DNA of 64,000 nucleotides from Pseudonocardia sulfidoxydans NBRC 16205. GTDB taxonomy: Bacteria > Actinomycetota > Actinomycetes > Mycobacteriales > Pseudonocardiaceae. This document shows, one piece after another, positions 8,265 to 17,919 of the stretch. The first letter of the stretch is position 1. Each line of letters starts with the position of its first letter. The notes under the pieces are model-generated. The model was not told the origin of the DNA, made no database searches, and was given only the letters and a program-made list of their open reading frames with translations. Position numbers and translations under genes: made by a program. Location of the stretch: assembly GCF_007989085.1 (NCBI RefSeq), contig NZ_BJVJ01000024.1, positions 1 to 64,000 on the forward strand, read 5' to 3'.

Positions 8265-8747
8265 GTGGCCAGCCCGACCAACACCGGCGGCACGGATGTT
8301 CCGCCTGTGCTGCCCTCGATCCCGCTGTCCGCCGACCCGGTGAGGCCGGAGGACCAGTCGGTCGGCGCGCTCGTCAAGGACGTCACGACGCACCTGTCCT
8401 CCCTCGTCCGCTCCGAGGTGGAGCTGGCCAAGGCCGAGGTCACGTCCGAGGTCAAGAAGGGCGTGCAGGGCAGCGTCTTCTTCATCGTCGCACTGACGAT
8501 CGTGCTGTTCAGCCTGTTCTTCCTGTTCTTCGCCCTCGCCGAGCTCCTGGCGATCTGGCTGAACCGGGCCGCGGCGTTCGGCATCGTCTTCGGCGCCATG
8601 GTCCTCGTCGCCGGCCTGTTCGGGCTGCTCGGCTACCTGCGCGTGCGCAAGATCCGCAAGCCCGAGCGCACGATCAGCTCGCTCAAGGACACCGCCCAGG
8701 TGCTCGGCAGCCGCGGACGTTCCGGGGACACCCCCGAACTGACCTGA
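8265..8747 (+). CDS. phage-holin-like (holin-X/DUF1469) membrane protein
   Basis: A 160-residue protein with a charged amphipathic helix (L-V-K-D-V-T-T-H-L-S-S-L-V-R-S-E-V-E-L, about residues 36-54) followed by two membrane segments at about 70-98 and 104-124 and a basic tail. This is the layout of the actinobacterial Holin-X superfamily, whose members are chromosomal and of unknown role despite the name. The GTG at 8265 is chosen because AGAAGGGGAC lies just upstream; an open frame extends to 8127 but that part overlaps the end of nhaA and lacks family character. Confidence 0.8.
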   Translation: MASPTNTGGTDVPPVLPSIPLSADPVRPEDQSVGALVKDVTTHLSSLVRSEVELAKAEVTSEVKKGVQGSVFFIVALTIVLFSLFFLFFALAELLAIWLNRAAAFGIVFGAMVLVAGLFGLLGYLRVRKIRKPERTISSLKDTAQVLGSRGRSGDTPELT

Positions 8748-8750
8748 CCG

Positions 8751-9695
8751 GTGGGCGCACGCCCGCGCGGTCCGGACCCGTCGACCGTCCGGATCGAGGG
8801 CCCCTGGGCGCACCGGGACGTGTCCGCCAACGGGATCCGGCTGCACGTCGTCGAGTCCGGCAGCGGGCCGCTCGTCGTCCTGCTGCACGGCTTCCCCGAG
8901 TTCTGGTGGTCGTGGCGCCACCAGCTGACCGACCTCGCCGCGGCCGGGTACCGGGCCGTCGCCGTCGACCTGCGTGGCTACGGCGACTCCGACAAGCCAC
9001 CCCGCGGCTACGACCTGTGGACCCTCGCCGGTGACGTCGCCGGGCTGATCCGCGCGCTCGGCGAGGGACGCGCCACCGTCGTCGGGCACGACTGGGGCGG
9101 CGTCATCGCCTGGACGCTCGCCGCGCTGCACCCCCGCCTCGTCGCCGGGCTGGGCGTCGTCGGGGCCGCGCACCCGCTCGCGTTCCGGCGCGCGGTGTGG
9201 CGCGACCCCCGCGGCCAGGGCCGGGCCACCGCCTCCTACGCGCTCGGCTTCCAGCTCCCGCGCCTGCCCGAACGCTCACTGCGTGCCGACGACGGCGCCC
9301 GCGTCGAGACGATCATGCGCCGCTGGGCGGGACACGACTGGACCACCACCGACGACTTCGCCGAGGCGGTGGCGCACAACAGGTCCGCGATCCGGATCGG
9401 GGCCGTCGCACACACCTCGATGGAGTACTACCGGTGGGCGATGCGCTCGCAGCTGCGCGCCGAGGGCCGCCGGTTCGCCGCGGCCGTCGCCGCTCCCGTG
9501 ACCGCGCCCGTGCTCTCGATCCACGGTGTCGACGACCCGTGCGTCCTGCCCGCCACGGCCGCCGCGTCGGCCCGGTGGGCCGGCGCGGGGATGGCGGAGC
9601 ACGTCCTCGCCCGGGCGGGGCACTTCCCGCACCAGGAACGCCCCGGTCAGGTCCGAACCCTGTTGCGCGCCTTCGTCGCCGACGTCAACCGATGA
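8751..9695 (+). CDS. alpha/beta hydrolase, epoxide-hydrolase-like
   Basis: A 314-residue alpha/beta hydrolase. The oxyanion-hole motif H-G-F-P lies at residues 46-49, the nucleophile Asp114 in V-G-H-D-W-G-G, and the catalytic His at about 291 in A-G-H-F-P-H-Q. An aspartate nucleophile with H-G-x-P is typical of epoxide hydrolases and haloalkane dehalogenases rather than of serine esterases. Actual substrate unknown. The GTG start follows the holin-like stop by 3 nt, so the two are likely co-transcribed. It converges with the glycerophosphodiesterase gene and their 3' ends overlap by 11 nt. Confidence 0.88.
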   Translation: MGARPRGPDPSTVRIEGPWAHRDVSANGIRLHVVESGSGPLVVLLHGFPEFWWSWRHQLTDLAAAGYRAVAVDLRGYGDSDKPPRGYDLWTLAGDVAGLIRALGEGRATVVGHDWGGVIAWTLAALHPRLVAGLGVVGAAHPLAFRRAVWRDPRGQGRATASYALGFQLPRLPERSLRADDGARVETIMRRWAGHDWTTTDDFAEAVAHNRSAIRIGAVAHTSMEYYRWAMRSQLRAEGRRFAAAVAAPVTAPVLSIHGVDDPCVLPATAAASARWAGAGMAEHVLARAGHFPHQERPGQVRTLLRAFVADVNR

Positions 9696-10704
9696 GTGGG
9701 GCGACCAGCGCGTCCCTGACGGCGACCGCCGTGTCCGGGTGGTCGCTGAACACACCCTCCACACCGAGGCGCAGGTAGCGCTCGCACTCGGCGAACGCGT
9801 CGCCGAAGTCGTCGTCGTGCCACGCACCGTCGGGACCAGGGCGGCGCAGGTCGGCGGGCAGGAACCGGTTCTCGTTGCGCAGCGTGAACACCAGCACCGA
9901 CAGCCCGGCGTCGTGGGCCTCCGCCACCAGCAGCGGATCCACCAGCGGCTTCGCCGCCCCCACCGCGTCGGCGTAGCGGGCGATCCCCGCGAACCCGGCC
10001 GGTGTCGCCAGATCGGCGAACGTGCGTGGGTCGCCCGCCGCCGCCAGGTCCGCCGGCGCCCCGTGGTCGTCGAGCAGCTGCACCAGGCCCGTCCGCAGCG
10101 CACCCCGCAGCGCCACCAGGTTCGTCGTCTCGAACGACTGCACCCACACCGGCGACCCCGGGCGGTTCAGGCCGTGCCGGTCCAGCGTGTCGACCAGCGC
10201 CGGCTCGATCGGCAGCCCACGCGCCGCGAACCAGCTGGAGTGCTTGATCTCCGGGAACAACCCGATCGGGCGACCCAGCTCCGCCGACAGCCGCGCCCGC
10301 AGCTCCAGGATCTCGTCGAGCGTCGCGATGCCGTAGCGGCCGTCGTGCACCGTGTTGCGCCGCCGCACGTCCGGGATGCGCTCCACCGCGCGCAGCGTCC
10401 GCAGCTCCGCCAGCGTCAGGTCGTCGACGAACCAGCCCTCGTGCGTCACCCCGTCGACGGTCTTCGTCGTCCGGCGGTCGGCGAACTCCGGGCGCGACCC
10501 GATGTCGGTCGTGCGCCCGATCTCCGGCTCGTGCCGGGCCACGAGCACCCCGTCGGCCGTGCTCACCAGGTCCGGCTCGAACGCGTCCGCACCCAGCCGA
10601 ACCCCCAGCTCGTAGGCGGCCAGGGTGTGCTCGGGCCGGTACCCCGACGCGCCGCGATGGGCGATCACCAAGGGTGTCGTGGCGCCGGAACCGAGATCGA
10701 CCAC
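9685..10704 (-). CDS. glpQ: glycerophosphodiester phosphodiesterase (GlpQ-like)
   Basis: A 339-residue GDPD family enzyme that hydrolyses glycerophosphodiesters to glycerol-3-phosphate and an alcohol. Seen: the H-R-G-A-S-G-Y-R-P-E-H-T catalytic motif, the acidic segment F-E-P-D-L-V and H-E-P-E, and F-P-E-I-K for metal binding. The GTG at 10704 is chosen because GGAGG lies 7 nt upstream on the minus strand; it begins V-V-D-L-G-S-G. A longer open frame upstream overlaps purD and is not credible. No signal peptide is evident with this start, so a cytoplasmic location is likely although many GlpQ proteins are secreted. Confidence 0.92.
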   Translation of the reverse strand: MVDLGSGATTPLVIAHRGASGYRPEHTLAAYELGVRLGADAFEPDLVSTADGVLVARHEPEIGRTTDIGSRPEFADRRTTKTVDGVTHEGWFVDDLTLAELRTLRAVERIPDVRRRNTVHDGRYGIATLDEILELRARLSAELGRPIGLFPEIKHSSWFAARGLPIEPALVDTLDRHGLNRPGSPVWVQSFETTNLVALRGALRTGLVQLLDDHGAPADLAAAGDPRTFADLATPAGFAGIARYADAVGAAKPLVDPLLVAEAHDAGLSVLVFTLRNENRFLPADLRRPGPDGAWHDDDFGDAFAECERYLRLGVEGVFSDHPDTAVAVRDALVAPLIG

Positions 10705-10886
10705 CGGTTGTCCTCCAGGTCGGGCGATGATCGGGCCAGTCTGGGGTCGCCGCACGTCCGGCGAGGCTACGGGAGCCGTCCGGGCGACGTCGCCACGGTG
10801 AACGCGCGACGACACCGCAGGCCGGCCGGCGTTGTGACACGCGTCCGGATCCCGCATGCGGTGACCACCCGGCCGCCGCGGGCCTC

Positions 10887-10892
10887 TACCCT
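10887..10892 (+). promoter_or_regulatory. -10 box upstream of purD
   Basis: TACCCT ends 8 nt before the purD GTG (10901), consistent with a leaderless or nearly leaderless transcript. Confidence 0.45.
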
Positions 10893-10900
10893 TGCCGACC

Positions 10901-12166
<1,266 letters not shown>

Positions 12167-12205
12167 CCGCCCTTCCGAGGTCCCTGCGAGGTCGGCCGCG
12201 AGCCC

Positions 12206-12259
12206 GCGCGCAACCTCCCTGTCGTCCCGCGGGCGAATCGCAGCACTGAGGTTGCGCGC
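12206..12259. repeat. family B hairpin element, copy B1
   Basis: 54-nt element with outer arms GCGCGCAACCTC / GAGGTTGCGCGC. First of a tandem pair in the convergent purD/LysR gap; it is separated from B2 by the 8-nt spacer TGTTCTTC. Confidence 0.9.
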
Positions 12260-12267
12260 TGTTCTTC

Positions 12268-12321
12268 GCACGCAACCTCACTGCTGTCCTGGCCGCTGAT
12301 CAGGACGGTGAGGTTGCGCGC
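12268..12321. repeat. family B hairpin element, copy B2 (encodes the LysR C-terminus)
   Basis: 54-nt element with outer arms GCACGCAACCTCAC / GTGAGGTTGCGCGC and an inner pair GTCCTG / CAGGAC. The stop codon and last residues of the LysR regulator on the minus strand (R-A-T-S-P-S-stop) are read from this repeat. Confidence 0.9.
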
Positions 12322-13220
12322 GGGGTGTCGTCCTGGGTGCGGATCGCCCGCAGCGCCCGGCGCAGGGCCGTGACCAGCGTCGACCGGTCGGCCGCCCGGG
12401 TGCACAACGACACCGGGCAGGGCTCGACGTCGGCCACCGGGACGAACACCACCGCGGGATGACGATGGCTGTCGGCCACGAACCCGCCGGTGATGGAGAT
12501 CGCCTGCCCCGCGGCGACGACCTCCAGCAGCTCGTCCATCGTCCGTACCGACGGCCCGTACCGCACCGGGACGCCGCTGGGCCGCGGATCGCACGCCCAC
12601 CAGCGCACCCACACCGGGTCGAGCTCGTCGCCGGTGACGTGCGGCTCACCGTCCAGCTCGGCCAGGCCGACGGCGTCGCGGCCGGCGAGGCGGTGGGTGA
12701 CCGGCAGCGCGACGACCCGCGGCTCGTGACGCACGAGGTCGAACCGCAGCCCCGCCCGGTCGGAGATCGGGGGCCGCACGAGCGCGGCGTCGACGGTCCC
12801 GTCGCGGACCGCGGACGCCTGCAGGTTCCACGGCAGCTCGACGAGCCGCACGACGGCCTCGGGCTCACCACGGCGCAGCTCGTCGACCATCGCGCGGACC
12901 TGCGGGCCCGCCGACGCCGTCATGAACCCGAGCCGCAGCGTCGTCGCCACCTCGCGGCGGTAGGACTCGACGGCGGCCACCGCGCGGTCGGCCGCCGCCA
13001 GGGCTTCCCGGGCCTCCGCGAGGAACCGCGCACCCGCCTGCGTGGGGCGCACCGGGTGCGCGGTCCGGTCGACGAGCTCGGCGCCGACGGCCCGCTCCAG
13101 CTTGCGGACCTGCTGGCTCAGCGCCGGCGCGCTCACGTAGAGCCGGGCGGCGGCGCGCCCGAAGTGCCCCTCGTCGACGACGGCGACGAGGTAGCGCACG
13201 AGGTGCAGGTTGAGGTCCAC
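12300..13220 (-). CDS. LysR-family transcriptional regulator
   Basis: A 306-residue LysR regulator: N-terminal winged helix-turn-helix (about residues 5-60, with F-G-R-A-A-A-R-L-Y-V-S-A-P-A-L-S-Q-Q-V-R-K-L-E) and a C-terminal effector-binding domain. It is divergent from the NTF2/SDR pair across a 153-nt gap, the usual arrangement for a LysR protein controlling its neighbour; the inducer is unknown. Its last residues and stop codon lie inside a family B repeat, so the original C-terminus may have been replaced by repeat insertion. Confidence 0.93.
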   Translation of the reverse strand: MDLNLHLVRYLVAVVDEGHFGRAAARLYVSAPALSQQVRKLERAVGAELVDRTAHPVRPTQAGARFLAEAREALAAADRAVAAVESYRREVATTLRLGFMTASAGPQVRAMVDELRRGEPEAVVRLVELPWNLQASAVRDGTVDAALVRPPISDRAGLRFDLVRHEPRVVALPVTHRLAGRDAVGLAELDGEPHVTGDELDPVWVRWWACDPRPSGVPVRYGPSVRTMDELLEVVAAGQAISITGGFVADSHRHPAVVFVPVADVEPCPVSLCTRAADRSTLVTALRRALRAIRTQDDTPRATSPS

Positions 13221-13373
13221 GGCGACGCCTCCCGGTCCGAAGACTAGCTCTGACCAGCGGCGTTAGTCGATCGGTTCACGTCATGTGGGCGTCTTTGTCA
13301 TGGACCCGGCGCGGCGGCCGCGGCGATGGTGACGGTCCCGAACCGACCCGCGTCGTCACGAGGAGCCACCCGG

Positions 13374-13973
13374 ATGAGCCGCTACGAGCACGACTTCACC
13401 CACATGTTCGCGAGCCTGGAGAAGCAGATCGCCGCCACCGACAACCCGCGGCACCGCGCGATCCTGAAGAACTACCGGATGCACGGCCTGTTGGAGGTCG
13501 CCGGGCGCTACGACGAGCTGCTCGCCCCGGACAAGACCGTCGAGCAGCCGCACTACCGCCTCCACGAGGGCGGCCAGACGGTGATCCTCGACGGGATGGA
13601 GCAGGTCAGGGGCTTCTACCAGTCGCTCGTCGCCGCCGACGCCCTCGTGATGTGGGTCAACCGGCAGGAGATCGCCGTCCACGACCACGGGTTCTCCGGC
13701 GAGGTCGAGTTCTGCCAGTTCCTGCCCGGCGCGATGCTCGGCGAGAGCGTGTTCGGGTCCGTCCAGGCCGGGGAGGACCCCGGCGACGTCTACCTGCTCA
13801 CCCGCACCCTCGCCTTCGTCTGGCCCTACGACGAGCGCGGCCGCCTCATCGGCGAGCACGTCTACGAGGACGGCGCGTCCCGGCGGATCGAGAAGCCCGA
13901 CCCCGCCGACGTCATCACCGCCGCGCGGGCCGCCGAGCTGCTCGCCCCGGAGATCGCGCGGGAGATCGCGTGA
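13374..13973 (+). CDS. NTF2-like (SnoaL-type fold) protein of unknown function
   Basis: A 199-residue protein that reads as an NTF2-like alpha+beta barrel: long N-terminal helix, Y-R-M-H-G-L-L-E, and conserved aromatic strands (F-C-Q-F-L-P-G-A; F-V-W-P-Y-D-E-R-G-R-L-I-G-E-H-V-Y-E). Family members include steroid isomerase-like and polyketide cyclase-like enzymes and also non-enzymatic binders. ATG start with GAGGAG about 9 nt upstream. It overlaps the following SDR gene by 4 nt (GTGA), so the two probably act on the same compound. The family call is moderate; function not recognised. Confidence 0.7.
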   Translation: MSRYEHDFTHMFASLEKQIAATDNPRHRAILKNYRMHGLLEVAGRYDELLAPDKTVEQPHYRLHEGGQTVILDGMEQVRGFYQSLVAADALVMWVNRQEIAVHDHGFSGEVEFCQFLPGAMLGESVFGSVQAGEDPGDVYLLTRTLAFVWPYDERGRLIGEHVYEDGASRRIEKPDPADVITAARAAELLAPEIAREIA

Positions 13974-14746
13974 GCGTCGCGCTCGTCACCGGGGCTGCGG
14001 GCGGGCTGGGCGCCGCCGTCGCCGCCCGGCTCGCGCAGGACCGGCCCGTGCTGCTCACCGACGTCGACGAGGCCGGTGTCGCCGAGGTCGCCGCGAAGCT
14101 CGCCGCCGGCGGCGCCACCGTCGCCCACACGGCGTGCGACGTCCGCGACCGCGCGTCGGTGCAGTCGGCGTTCGAGGCGGCCGGTGGGCTGGGGCTCGGC
14201 GAGGTCGACGCAGTCGCGAATGTCGCGGGCGTCGGTATGTTCGTGCCGTTCACCGAGGTGACCGAGGAGCAGTGGGACCGGACGTTCGCCGTCAACACCC
14301 GGGGCACGTTCCTCACCTGCCAGGAGCTCGTCCGGCGCCGCGCGGGCAGGCCCGGGGCGGTCGTCAACATCGCGTCGATCGGTGCCCGCCTCGGGATGGA
14401 GATGCTCGCCGACTACGGCCCGTCGAAGGCCGCGGTGATCGAGCTGACCCACGTCGTCGCCCGGGTCGGGGCGCCGACCGGGCTGCGCGCCAACACCGTC
14501 ATGCCCGGCCTGATCTGGACGGACATGTGGCGCAAGACCAGCGAGTGGCTGATCGCCAACGACCCCGCCCACGTCGACTCGACGCCCGAGCAGCTGTTCG
14601 CCGGTTTCGTCGGGGCGATGGTCCCGATGGGGCGCCCGCAGACGCCCGAGGACATCGCCGAGACGGTCGCGTTCCTGCTCTCGGACCGCGCCGCCAACAT
14701 CACCGGCCAGACCGTCTCGGTCGACGGTGGAGTCGTGATGACCTGA
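13970..14746 (+). CDS. short-chain dehydrogenase/reductase
   Basis: A 258-residue classical SDR. The cofactor motif T-G-A-A-G-G-L-G is at residues 7-14, with the N-V-A-G-V segment in place of the usual N-N-A-G, the catalytic Ser in N-I-A-S-I-G, and Tyr/Lys in D-Y-G-P-S-K. The C-terminal G-Q-T-V-S-V-D-G-G is standard. It oxidises or reduces an alcohol/ketone with NAD(P); substrate unknown. The GTG start overlaps the NTF2-like stop. Likely controlled by the divergent LysR gene. A single family B hairpin lies 22 nt after its stop. Confidence 0.9.
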   Translation: MSVALVTGAAGGLGAAVAARLAQDRPVLLTDVDEAGVAEVAAKLAAGGATVAHTACDVRDRASVQSAFEAAGGLGLGEVDAVANVAGVGMFVPFTEVTEEQWDRTFAVNTRGTFLTCQELVRRRAGRPGAVVNIASIGARLGMEMLADYGPSKAAVIELTHVVARVGAPTGLRANTVMPGLIWTDMWRKTSEWLIANDPAHVDSTPEQLFAGFVGAMVPMGRPQTPEDIAETVAFLLSDRAANITGQTVSVDGGVVMT

Positions 14747-14768
14747 GCGGCCGGCCGCGCGATTGTTC

Positions 14769-14822
14769 GCGCGCAACCTCACTGTCGTCCTGCGGGCGGA
14801 TCGCGACAGTGAGGTTGCGCGC
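14769..14822. repeat. family B hairpin element, copy B3
   Basis: 54-nt element with a perfect 19-bp stem (left arm GCGCGCAACCTCACTGTCG) closing a 16-nt loop. The best-preserved copy and the only solitary one, between two genes of the same orientation. Confidence 0.95.
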
Positions 14823-14852
14823 GGGTGGTCGGGCGCGGTCCGGGGCGTCTCC

Positions 14853-14858
14853 TACTCT
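14853..14858 (+). promoter_or_regulatory. -10 box of a leaderless aminotransferase promoter
   Basis: TACTCT ends exactly 6 nt before the GTG at 14865, so the start codon would coincide with the transcript 5' end. Confidence 0.6.
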
Positions 14859-14864
14859 CAGGAC

Positions 14865-16028
14865 GTGACCGGTCCGCGCCCCGAAGCACTTCGCTCGCAG
14901 ATCCCGCCCTTCCACGTCATGGACGTGTGGCAGGCGGCGGCCGAGCGGGCCCGCAGCCACGGCGACCTCGTCAACCTCTCGGCGGGCCAGCCGTCGACAC
15001 CCGCGCCGAAGGCGGTCCGCGCAGCCGCCGCGGCGGCGCTGGAGACCGAGGTCCTCGGCTACACCGTGGCGCTGGGCATCGAGCCGCTGCGGCAGGCGGT
15101 CGCCGGGCACTACGGACGCGCCTACGACCTCACGATCGACGCCGACGACGTCGTGATCACGACCGGCTCGTCGGGCGGGTTCCTGCTGGCCTTCCTGGCG
15201 GCGTTCGACGCCGGGGACCGCGTGGCGCTGGCCCGGCCCGGCTACCCCTGCTACCGCAACATTCTCACGGCGCTGGGCTGTGAGGTCGTCGAGCTGCCGT
15301 GCGGGCCGGAGACGCGGTTCCAGCCGACCGTCGAGATGCTGGAGGCGCTCGACGAGCCCGTCGCCGGCCTGATCGTCGCCAGCCCGGCCAACCCGACGGG
15401 CACGGTGCTCGACCCGACGGAGCTCGCCGCGCTCGCCGCCTGGTGCGAGGGCAACGGCGTCCAGTTCGTGAGCGACGAGATCTACCACGGCATCGGCTAC
15501 GCCGGATCGCCCGCGACGTCGTGCGCGTGGTCGACGTCGCGGGAGGCGATCGTCGTCAACTCGTTCTCGAAGTACTTCTCGATGACGGGCTGGCGGCTGG
15601 GCTGGCTGGTGGTGCCGCCGCGGCTGCGCCGGGCCGTGGACAGGCTGACGGGCAACTTCACGGTGTGCCCGCCCGCGCTGCCGCAGCACGCGGCGCTGGC
15701 GGCGTTCGGCCCGGAGTCCTATGTGGAGGTCCACGGGCACGTCGAGCGGTACGCCCACAACCGCGGTCTGCTGCTCGACGGCCTGCGTGACCTGGGCATC
15801 GACAAGCTGGCCCCGGCCGACGGCGCGTTCTACGTCTACGCCGACGTCTCCCACCTGGCCGACGACTCGATGGCGCTGACGTACCGGCTGCTCGCCGAGA
15901 CCGGCGTCGCCGTCGCGCCCGGGGTGGATTTCGACCCCGTCGACGGCAACCGGTTCGTCCGCTTCTCCTTCGCCGGCGGTACCGACGACATCACCGAGGC
16001 GCTGCGACGGCTCCGGGCCTGGCTGTGA
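14865..16028 (+). CDS. class I/II pyridoxal-phosphate aminotransferase
   Basis: A 387-residue fold-type I aminotransferase. Seen: the PLP-phosphate region T-T-G-S-S-G-G-F, A-S-P-A-N-P-T-G-T-V with the N-P-T-G turn, D-E-I-Y-H-G-I, and the Schiff-base lysine in S-F-S-K-Y-F-S-M-T-G-W-R-L-G-W. The AspC/YbdL-like family transfers amino groups between amino acids and 2-oxo acids; specificity is not predictable. The GTG at 14865 is favoured by a leaderless -10 and by the family-like start. It ends 15 nt from the convergent threonine aldolase gene. Confidence 0.92.
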   Translation: MTGPRPEALRSQIPPFHVMDVWQAAAERARSHGDLVNLSAGQPSTPAPKAVRAAAAAALETEVLGYTVALGIEPLRQAVAGHYGRAYDLTIDADDVVITTGSSGGFLLAFLAAFDAGDRVALARPGYPCYRNILTALGCEVVELPCGPETRFQPTVEMLEALDEPVAGLIVASPANPTGTVLDPTELAALAAWCEGNGVQFVSDEIYHGIGYAGSPATSCAWSTSREAIVVNSFSKYFSMTGWRLGWLVVPPRLRRAVDRLTGNFTVCPPALPQHAALAAFGPESYVEVHGHVERYAHNRGLLLDGLRDLGIDKLAPADGAFYVYADVSHLADDSMALTYRLLAETGVAVAPGVDFDPVDGNRFVRFSFAGGTDDITEALRRLRAWL

Positions 16029-16043
16029 GGAGGGAGCACGCGG

Positions 16044-17210
16044 TCAACGCCCGGCCCGTTTCGCCGGAGCGCGACCCGCAGCGCCCGCCGCCCGCCTGAG
16101 CGACCGGGGTCCCGTCGGCGAGGCGGCCGGCCTAGGGTGCGCCGCGGCGATCTCGCGTCCGCGTTCGACGGGCCCGATCCGGTCCAGCGCGGTGTCGATG
16201 TCGTCGTCGGCGAGGTCGGCGTGGGTCATCAGGCGGACCTTCCCGCCCATCGGCGCGACCCGGACCCCGGACTCCTCGAACCGTGCGAGGGTCCCCGGGA
16301 GGTCGGCGACGCTGACCAGCACGATGTTCGTCTCCGGCTCGGCGACCTGCCAGCCGCGTTCGCGCAGACCGTCGGCGAGGACGCGGGCACGTTCGTGGTC
16401 CTCGACGAGCCGGTCGACGCGGTCGAGGGCGACGAGACCGGCCGCGGCGAGGACGCCGCCCTGCCGGACGCCGCCGCCGAGCATCTTGCGCAGCCGCCGC
16501 GCCTCCTCGGTGAACTCCGCCGACCCGGCGACGAGCGACCCGACCGGGGCCCCCAGGCCCTTGCTGAGGCACACCTGGACGGTGTCGGCGCCGACGGTCA
16601 GCGCACCCGGCGGCACCCCCAGCGCGACCGCGGCGTGCCACAGCCGCGCGCCGTCGAGGTGCACCGACAGCCCGGCCGCCCGGGCGGCCGCGGCGACGGC
16701 GGCGTGCTCCTCCGGCGCGGTGACGGTCCCGCCCGCGGCGTTGTGGGTGTTCTCCAGGCACAGCAGGCTGGTGCGCATCGTGTAGTACGCCCCGGGCCCG
16801 CCGGCGGCGCGGCGCACGGCGTCGGGCGTGATCTTGCCGGGGCCGCCGTCGTGCTCCAGGGGCCGCGGCATCCCGCCGGCCAGCCACGCGGCGGTGCCCA
16901 GCTCGGCCTCGAGGACGTGGGAGCCCGCGGGCGCGAGGAACGCGTCGCCGCGGGTCAGGTGCGCCATCAGCGCGATGAGGTTGCCCATCGACCCCGACGG
17001 TGTCCAGATCGCGTCGGCGGCGCCGAGCAGGCCGGCGACCCGCTCCTCGAGCGCGCGCATCGTCGGGTCGCGGTCGAGGACGTCGTCGCCCACCTCCGCG
17101 GCCGCCATCGCGGCGCGCATCTGCTTGGTGGGCCGGGTGACGGTGTCGGATCGGAGGTCGACGGGACCGGACTCGGACTTCGCGCGGCGGGCACGTGAGG
17201 TGGGACGCAC
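16044..17210 (-). CDS. ltaE: low-specificity L-threonine aldolase
   Basis: A 388-residue PLP enzyme cleaving threonine or allo-threonine to glycine and acetaldehyde. Seen: the family start D-L-R-S-D-T-V-T-R-P-T, G-D-D-V-L-D-R-D-P-T, E-N-T-H-N-A-A-G-G-T-V, H-L-D-G-A-R-L-W, and the PLP-lysine segment L-S-K-G-L-G-A-P-V-G-S. A basic, Ala/Arg-rich C-terminal tail of about 40 residues is longer than usual. The GTG at 17210 is the only start upstream of the conserved core; no clear ribosome-binding site was found. It provides glycine, which purD uses, but no operon link is implied. Confidence 0.92.
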   Translation of the reverse strand: MRPTSRARRAKSESGPVDLRSDTVTRPTKQMRAAMAAAEVGDDVLDRDPTMRALEERVAGLLGAADAIWTPSGSMGNLIALMAHLTRGDAFLAPAGSHVLEAELGTAAWLAGGMPRPLEHDGGPGKITPDAVRRAAGGPGAYYTMRTSLLCLENTHNAAGGTVTAPEEHAAVAAAARAAGLSVHLDGARLWHAAVALGVPPGALTVGADTVQVCLSKGLGAPVGSLVAGSAEFTEEARRLRKMLGGGVRQGGVLAAAGLVALDRVDRLVEDHERARVLADGLRERGWQVAEPETNIVLVSVADLPGTLARFEESGVRVAPMGGKVRLMTHADLADDDIDTALDRIGPVERGREIAAAHPRPAASPTGPRSLRRAAGAAGRAPAKRAGR

Positions 17211-17382
17211 CCGTCGGATTCAAGCATCTCGACGACGGTCAGGTCGCGCCTGAGTCACGAGATGGTCACGGAGTTGGTCTGTTCGAGTGAAGACGGGGTG
17301 GTGCTGCAACCGTGTACGCGACGACGAACGTCCCGAATGCGTCAGGGCGTGACGGAGCGGGTGCAGCAGGAGAGGGAACGGT

Positions 17383-17907
17383 GTGGACACATCCGCCGAG
17401 CAGGAGTTCGCGGAGTACTTCGACGCGCGCCGCGACACCGTGCGGCGGACCGCGTTCCTGATGTGCGGGGACTGGCACCGCGCCGACGACCACGCCCAGG
17501 CCGCGTTCGTCGCGCTGCACCGGCACTGGCGCCGGATCCGGGGCCGCGACGACGTCCGGGTGCTCGACGCCTGGGTGCGCCGCACCCTGATGCGCTCGGT
17601 CGTCGACGAGTCACGACGCCCGTGGCGGCGTGAACGGTTCACCCCGGAGGTGCCCGACGCGGCCCCGGCCCGTGACGCGGGGGACGGCGTCGCGACCAGG
17701 GAGACCCTGGTCGCAGCCCTGCGGTCGGTGCCGTCGCGCCAGCGCGCCGTGCTGGTGCTGCGCTACTTCGACGATCTCGACGTCGCGGCCACGGCCGAGG
17801 CGCTCGGCTGCTCGGAGGGCACCGTGAAGAGCCAGACGTCGCACGGGCTGGCGGCGTTGCGCGCCGCGCTGGGCGACGGCATCGACGACCTGCGTCCGGC
17901 CGGTTGA
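17383..17907 (+). CDS. SigE-type (ECF) RNA polymerase sigma factor
   Basis: A 174-residue sigma-70 family protein with region 2 (R-R-T-A-F-L-M-C-G-D-W-H-R-A-D-D-H-A-Q-A) and region 4 (L-R-S-V-P-S-R-Q-R-A-V-L-V-L-R-Y and C-S-E-G-T-V-K-S-Q). This is the small actinobacterial SigE-family ECF type that pairs with a membrane protein encoded just downstream. GTG start with AGGAGAGGG upstream. The next gene begins 12 nt later and encodes a single-pass membrane protein, probably its regulator. Confidence 0.93.
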   Translation: MDTSAEQEFAEYFDARRDTVRRTAFLMCGDWHRADDHAQAAFVALHRHWRRIRGRDDVRVLDAWVRRTLMRSVVDESRRPWRRERFTPEVPDAAPARDAGDGVATRETLVAALRSVPSRQRAVLVLRYFDDLDVAATAEALGCSEGTVKSQTSHGLAALRAALGDGIDDLRPAG

Positions 17908-17919
17908 GGAGGGGCCGAC

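Noticed and set aside
12206-12321. CRISPR-like array from regularly spaced repeats
   Set aside because: Only two units per site, 8-nt spacers too short for CRISPR, each unit itself a hairpin, and no cas genes.
17211-17382. Possible small gene between the threonine aldolase and the sigma factor
   Set aside because: Frames are short and lack start plus ribosome-binding site; the region only holds the AGGAGAGGG site of the sigma factor.
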